Positions 62,341 to 64,000 of a stretch of DNA of 64,000 bases are shown piece by piece (positions within the stretch are counted from its first letter, which is position 1; every line of letters starts with the position of its first letter). The notes below the pieces were generated by a model that made no database searches, was not told the DNA's origin, and saw only the letters and a list, made by a program, of their open reading frames with translations. A program made the translations under genes and the position numbers. The stretch is from Chlorobiaceae bacterium (GTDB lineage: Bacteria; Bacteroidota; Chlorobiia; Chlorobiales; Chlorobiaceae): NCBI GenBank assembly GCA_013334485.1, contig JAAXXL010000004.1, positions 1 to 64,000 of the forward strand. Direction: 5' to 3'.

Positions 62341-62358
62341 AAGAAGCAAATACGAAGT

Positions 62359-63243
62359 ATGAAGGGAATAATACTTGCTGGTGGGTCGGGAACGAGGCTT
62401 TATCCTGTAACTAAAGGCTTATCGAAGCAGCTTTTGCCGGTTTATGACAAGCCGATGATCTATTATCCGCTGACGACCTTGATGCTTGCAGGGATAAGGG
62501 AGATACTCATCATCACGACTCCTGAAGACCAGCCGATGTTTCAGAAGCTGCTGGGTGATGGCAGTGATTGGGGTATTTCGCTCTCCTATGTTGTGCAGCC
62601 CTCTCCGGATGGCCTCGCTCAGGCGTTCATTCTTGGCGAATCATTTATCGGCAGTGATGATGTGGCGCTGATTCTGGGTGATAATATCTTTTTCGGTTAT
62701 GCGTTTACGCAGATGCTTATGGCCGCAGTCAGAACGGCAGAAAAAGAGCGAAAGGCCAATATCTTCGGCTACTATGTCAGTGACCCTGAGCGGTATGGTG
62801 TTGCGGAGTTCGATGCTGAAGGTAATGTGCTCTCCATTGAGGAAAAACCGGCGAAGCCGAAATCAAATTTTGCAGTTGTGGGTCTTTACTTTTACCCTAA
62901 TGACGTGGTGGAGATAGCTAAACAGATTTGTCCCTCTGCGAGGGGAGAGCTTGAAATTACCTCGGTGAATGAGGAGTACCTGAATCGTAGATCCTTGAAA
63001 TGCTCAATGCTTGGCCGTGGTTTTGCCTGGCTTGATACCGGAACGCATGAGTCTTTTCAGGAAGCGGGAAACTTTATTCAGACGGTTGAAAAACGGCAGG
63101 GGTTGAAAGTAGCATGCCCTGAGGAGATTGCCTGGCGTTCCGGTTGGATCAGTGAGGCGGATCTTTTGCGTTTGGCCGAACCGCTTATGAAAAATCAGTA
63201 TGGAGAGTATCTCAAGAAGCTTCCTTCTCAAAGGTTTGAATGA
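62359..63243 (+). CDS. rfbA: glucose-1-phosphate thymidylyltransferase
   Basis: Makes dTDP-glucose from glucose-1-phosphate and dTTP, the entry to dTDP-L-rhamnose. [24 protein letters not shown] is the nucleotide-binding loop, [19 protein letters not shown] and LGDNIFFG (metal-binding Asp) follow, and [14 protein letters not shown] is near 222-235. The frame extends to 62281, but the ATG at 62359 corresponds to the start of the remnant copy and gives 294 residues, the normal length. It is the intact counterpart of the 59125 remnant. Confidence 0.94.
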   Translation: MKGIILAGGSGTRLYPVTKGLSKQLLPVYDKPMIYYPLTTLMLAGIREILIITTPEDQPMFQKLLGDGSDWGISLSYVVQPSPDGLAQAFILGESFIGSDDVALILGDNIFFGYAFTQMLMAAVRTAEKERKANIFGYYVSDPERYGVAEFDAEGNVLSIEEKPAKPKSNFAVVGLYFYPNDVVEIAKQICPSARGELEITSVNEEYLNRRSLKCSMLGRGFAWLDTGTHESFQEAGNFIQTVEKRQGLKVACPEEIAWRSGWISEADLLRLAEPLMKNQYGEYLKKLPSQRFE

Positions 63244-63357
63244 ATTTTTCGATTCATACTTTTGTTCTCGGGCGTCTCACGACAATTATTAATAGAGATG
63301 CGTTTCTTTAGTAAAATGAGCCCATTGTTTTGATTCACATTTTTGTTAAAAGATGAT

Positions 63358-63933
63358 ATGAAAGTTATTGTTTCATCAATTCCTGATGTGCTGTTTTTCG
63401 AACCGGAAGTGTTTGGTGATGACAGGGGATATTTTTTCGAATCGTTCCGTCAGGATTTGATTGAAAAGCATATAGGACATGTTTTGTTTGTGCAGGACAA
63501 TGAGTCTAAATCCTGCTATGGCGTGTTGCGCGGTCTGCATTTCCAGAAGCCTCCCTATACGCAGTCAAAGCTTGTGCGTGCGGTTCAGGGCAGGGTGCTT
63601 GATGTGGCGGTGGATATCCGTCAGGGATCACCCTGGTATGGCAGGCATGTAACTCGCGTGCTTGATGGTGATCGCAAGAATATGATGTGGGTTCCGAAAG
63701 GGTTTGCGCACGGTTTTGTGGTGCTCTCTGAAGAGGCTGTTTTTGCCTATAAGTGCGACAACTATTATACCCCTTCGCACGATGCCGGCATTTTGTGGAA
63801 CGATTCGGCTCTTGGTATTGACTGGCAGCTTCCTGATGAGGATATTTTGTTGTCAGGCAAAGATAAAATACTGCCGGTTTTAGGGGAAATTGATCTGTTT
63901 CCTTACGAAGAGTATTGCGGAACAAAGTGCTGA
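63358..63933 (+). CDS. rfbC: dTDP-4-dehydrorhamnose 3,5-epimerase
   Basis: Cupin-fold epimerase of the dTDP-rhamnose pathway. FFEPEVFGDDRGYFFESFRQD opens the fold, VLRGLHFQKPPYTQSKLV contains the catalytic-region His (near 63), and MWVPKGFAHGFVVLSE and FAYKCDNYYTPSHDAG (catalytic Tyr region) follow. At 191 residues the length is normal. A TTG upstream at 63343 extends the frame but the ATG at 63358 is preferred. rfbB and rfbD are not in this window and may follow. Confidence 0.93.
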   Translation: MKVIVSSIPDVLFFEPEVFGDDRGYFFESFRQDLIEKHIGHVLFVQDNESKSCYGVLRGLHFQKPPYTQSKLVRAVQGRVLDVAVDIRQGSPWYGRHVTRVLDGDRKNMMWVPKGFAHGFVVLSEEAVFAYKCDNYYTPSHDAGILWNDSALGIDWQLPDEDILLSGKDKILPVLGEIDLFPYEEYCGTKC

Positions 63934-64000
63934 GGGACGAGTGCTGAGTGCTGAGTGCTGAGGGGAAGAGAAGATTTATGGGCCACGAAACAGACGAAAT
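63928..64000. repeat. family A and B units at the window end
   Basis: Tandem GTGCTGAGG/GTGCTGAGT units directly after the rfbC stop are followed by GCCACGAAACAGACGAAAT, again in the A-then-B order. Confidence 0.75.

Overview
The window is one long chromosomal surface-polysaccharide (O-antigen or capsule) locus, almost entirely on the + strand, preceded by a small redox/housekeeping section. Protein style, moderate GC and several families of short dispersed repeats (GTGCTGAGTG/CACTCAGCAC, CACGAAATTACACGAA, GTCATCCCGAAC) suggest a green sulfur bacterium (Chlorobiaceae, Chlorobium/Pelodictyon type). That placement is inferred from general resemblance, not from a marker gene.

Layout. 1-5353: a ferredoxin-like protein, a TPR protein, a hybrid-cluster protein (hcp) with a perfect 16-bp inverted repeat in front and a terminator behind, and a B12-binding radical SAM protein. 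5630-9834: GDP-fucose genes fcl and gmd, with recQ overlapping gmd. 9835-10588: a 754-base gap. 10589-17496: four-helix-bundle protein, Wza-like export protein, WecA-like initiating transferase, Wzz-like chain-length protein and a PglK-type ABC flippase. 17493-24582: a tightly overlapped pseudaminic-acid operon (pseC, aldo/keto reductase, Gfo/Idh oxidoreductase, SDR, pseF, pseG, pseH, pseI) without pseB. 24590-32840: oxidoreductase, aminotransferase, acetyltransferase, an unknown GT-B-like protein, a WbpG/PseA-type amidotransferase, an amidase and a LIC12162-like putative transferase.

32846-40802 is the most notable part. It holds homologues of every enzyme known to make the phosphoramidate donor of Campylobacter jejuni capsule: glutamine kinase (Cj1418-like), CDP-phosphoramidate kinase (Cj1415-like), methyltransferase (Cj1419/1420-like), gamma-glutamyl-CDP-amidate hydrolase (Cj1417-like) and CTP:phosphoglutamine cytidylyltransferase (Cj1416-like). 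With them are a CysQ-type 3'-phosphatase, an SGNH protein and a CDP-alcohol phosphotransferase with an altered active-site motif. I read this as a phosphoramidate glycan-decoration system, probably O-methylated, with its own 3'-nucleotide recycling and possibly a membrane-embedded transferase.

40880-57533: glycosyltransferases, an EpsG-like polymerase, an OafA-like acyltransferase, an AsnB-type amidotransferase, a methyltransferase, the WbpG-HisH-HisF acetamidino module, fnlABC for UDP-L-FucNAc and a WbuB-like transferase. 57688-64000: a UDP-HexNAc dehydrogenase; then a repeat-rich island with an rfbA remnant, a REP-type tyrosine transposase and two toxin-antitoxin pairs (YefM-YoeB, AbrB-PIN); then intact rfbA and rfbC at the window edge.

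Together the genes predict a heteropolysaccharide containing fucose, possibly FucNAc, rhamnose and a uronic acid, with a pseudaminic-type nonulosonic acid, acetamidino, acyl and phosphoramidate decorations. It would be assembled on undecaprenyl phosphate, flipped by an ABC transporter and exported through a Wza-type channel. Repeat family A is present inside the coding frames of gmd and fcl, where it appears to encode extra peptides.
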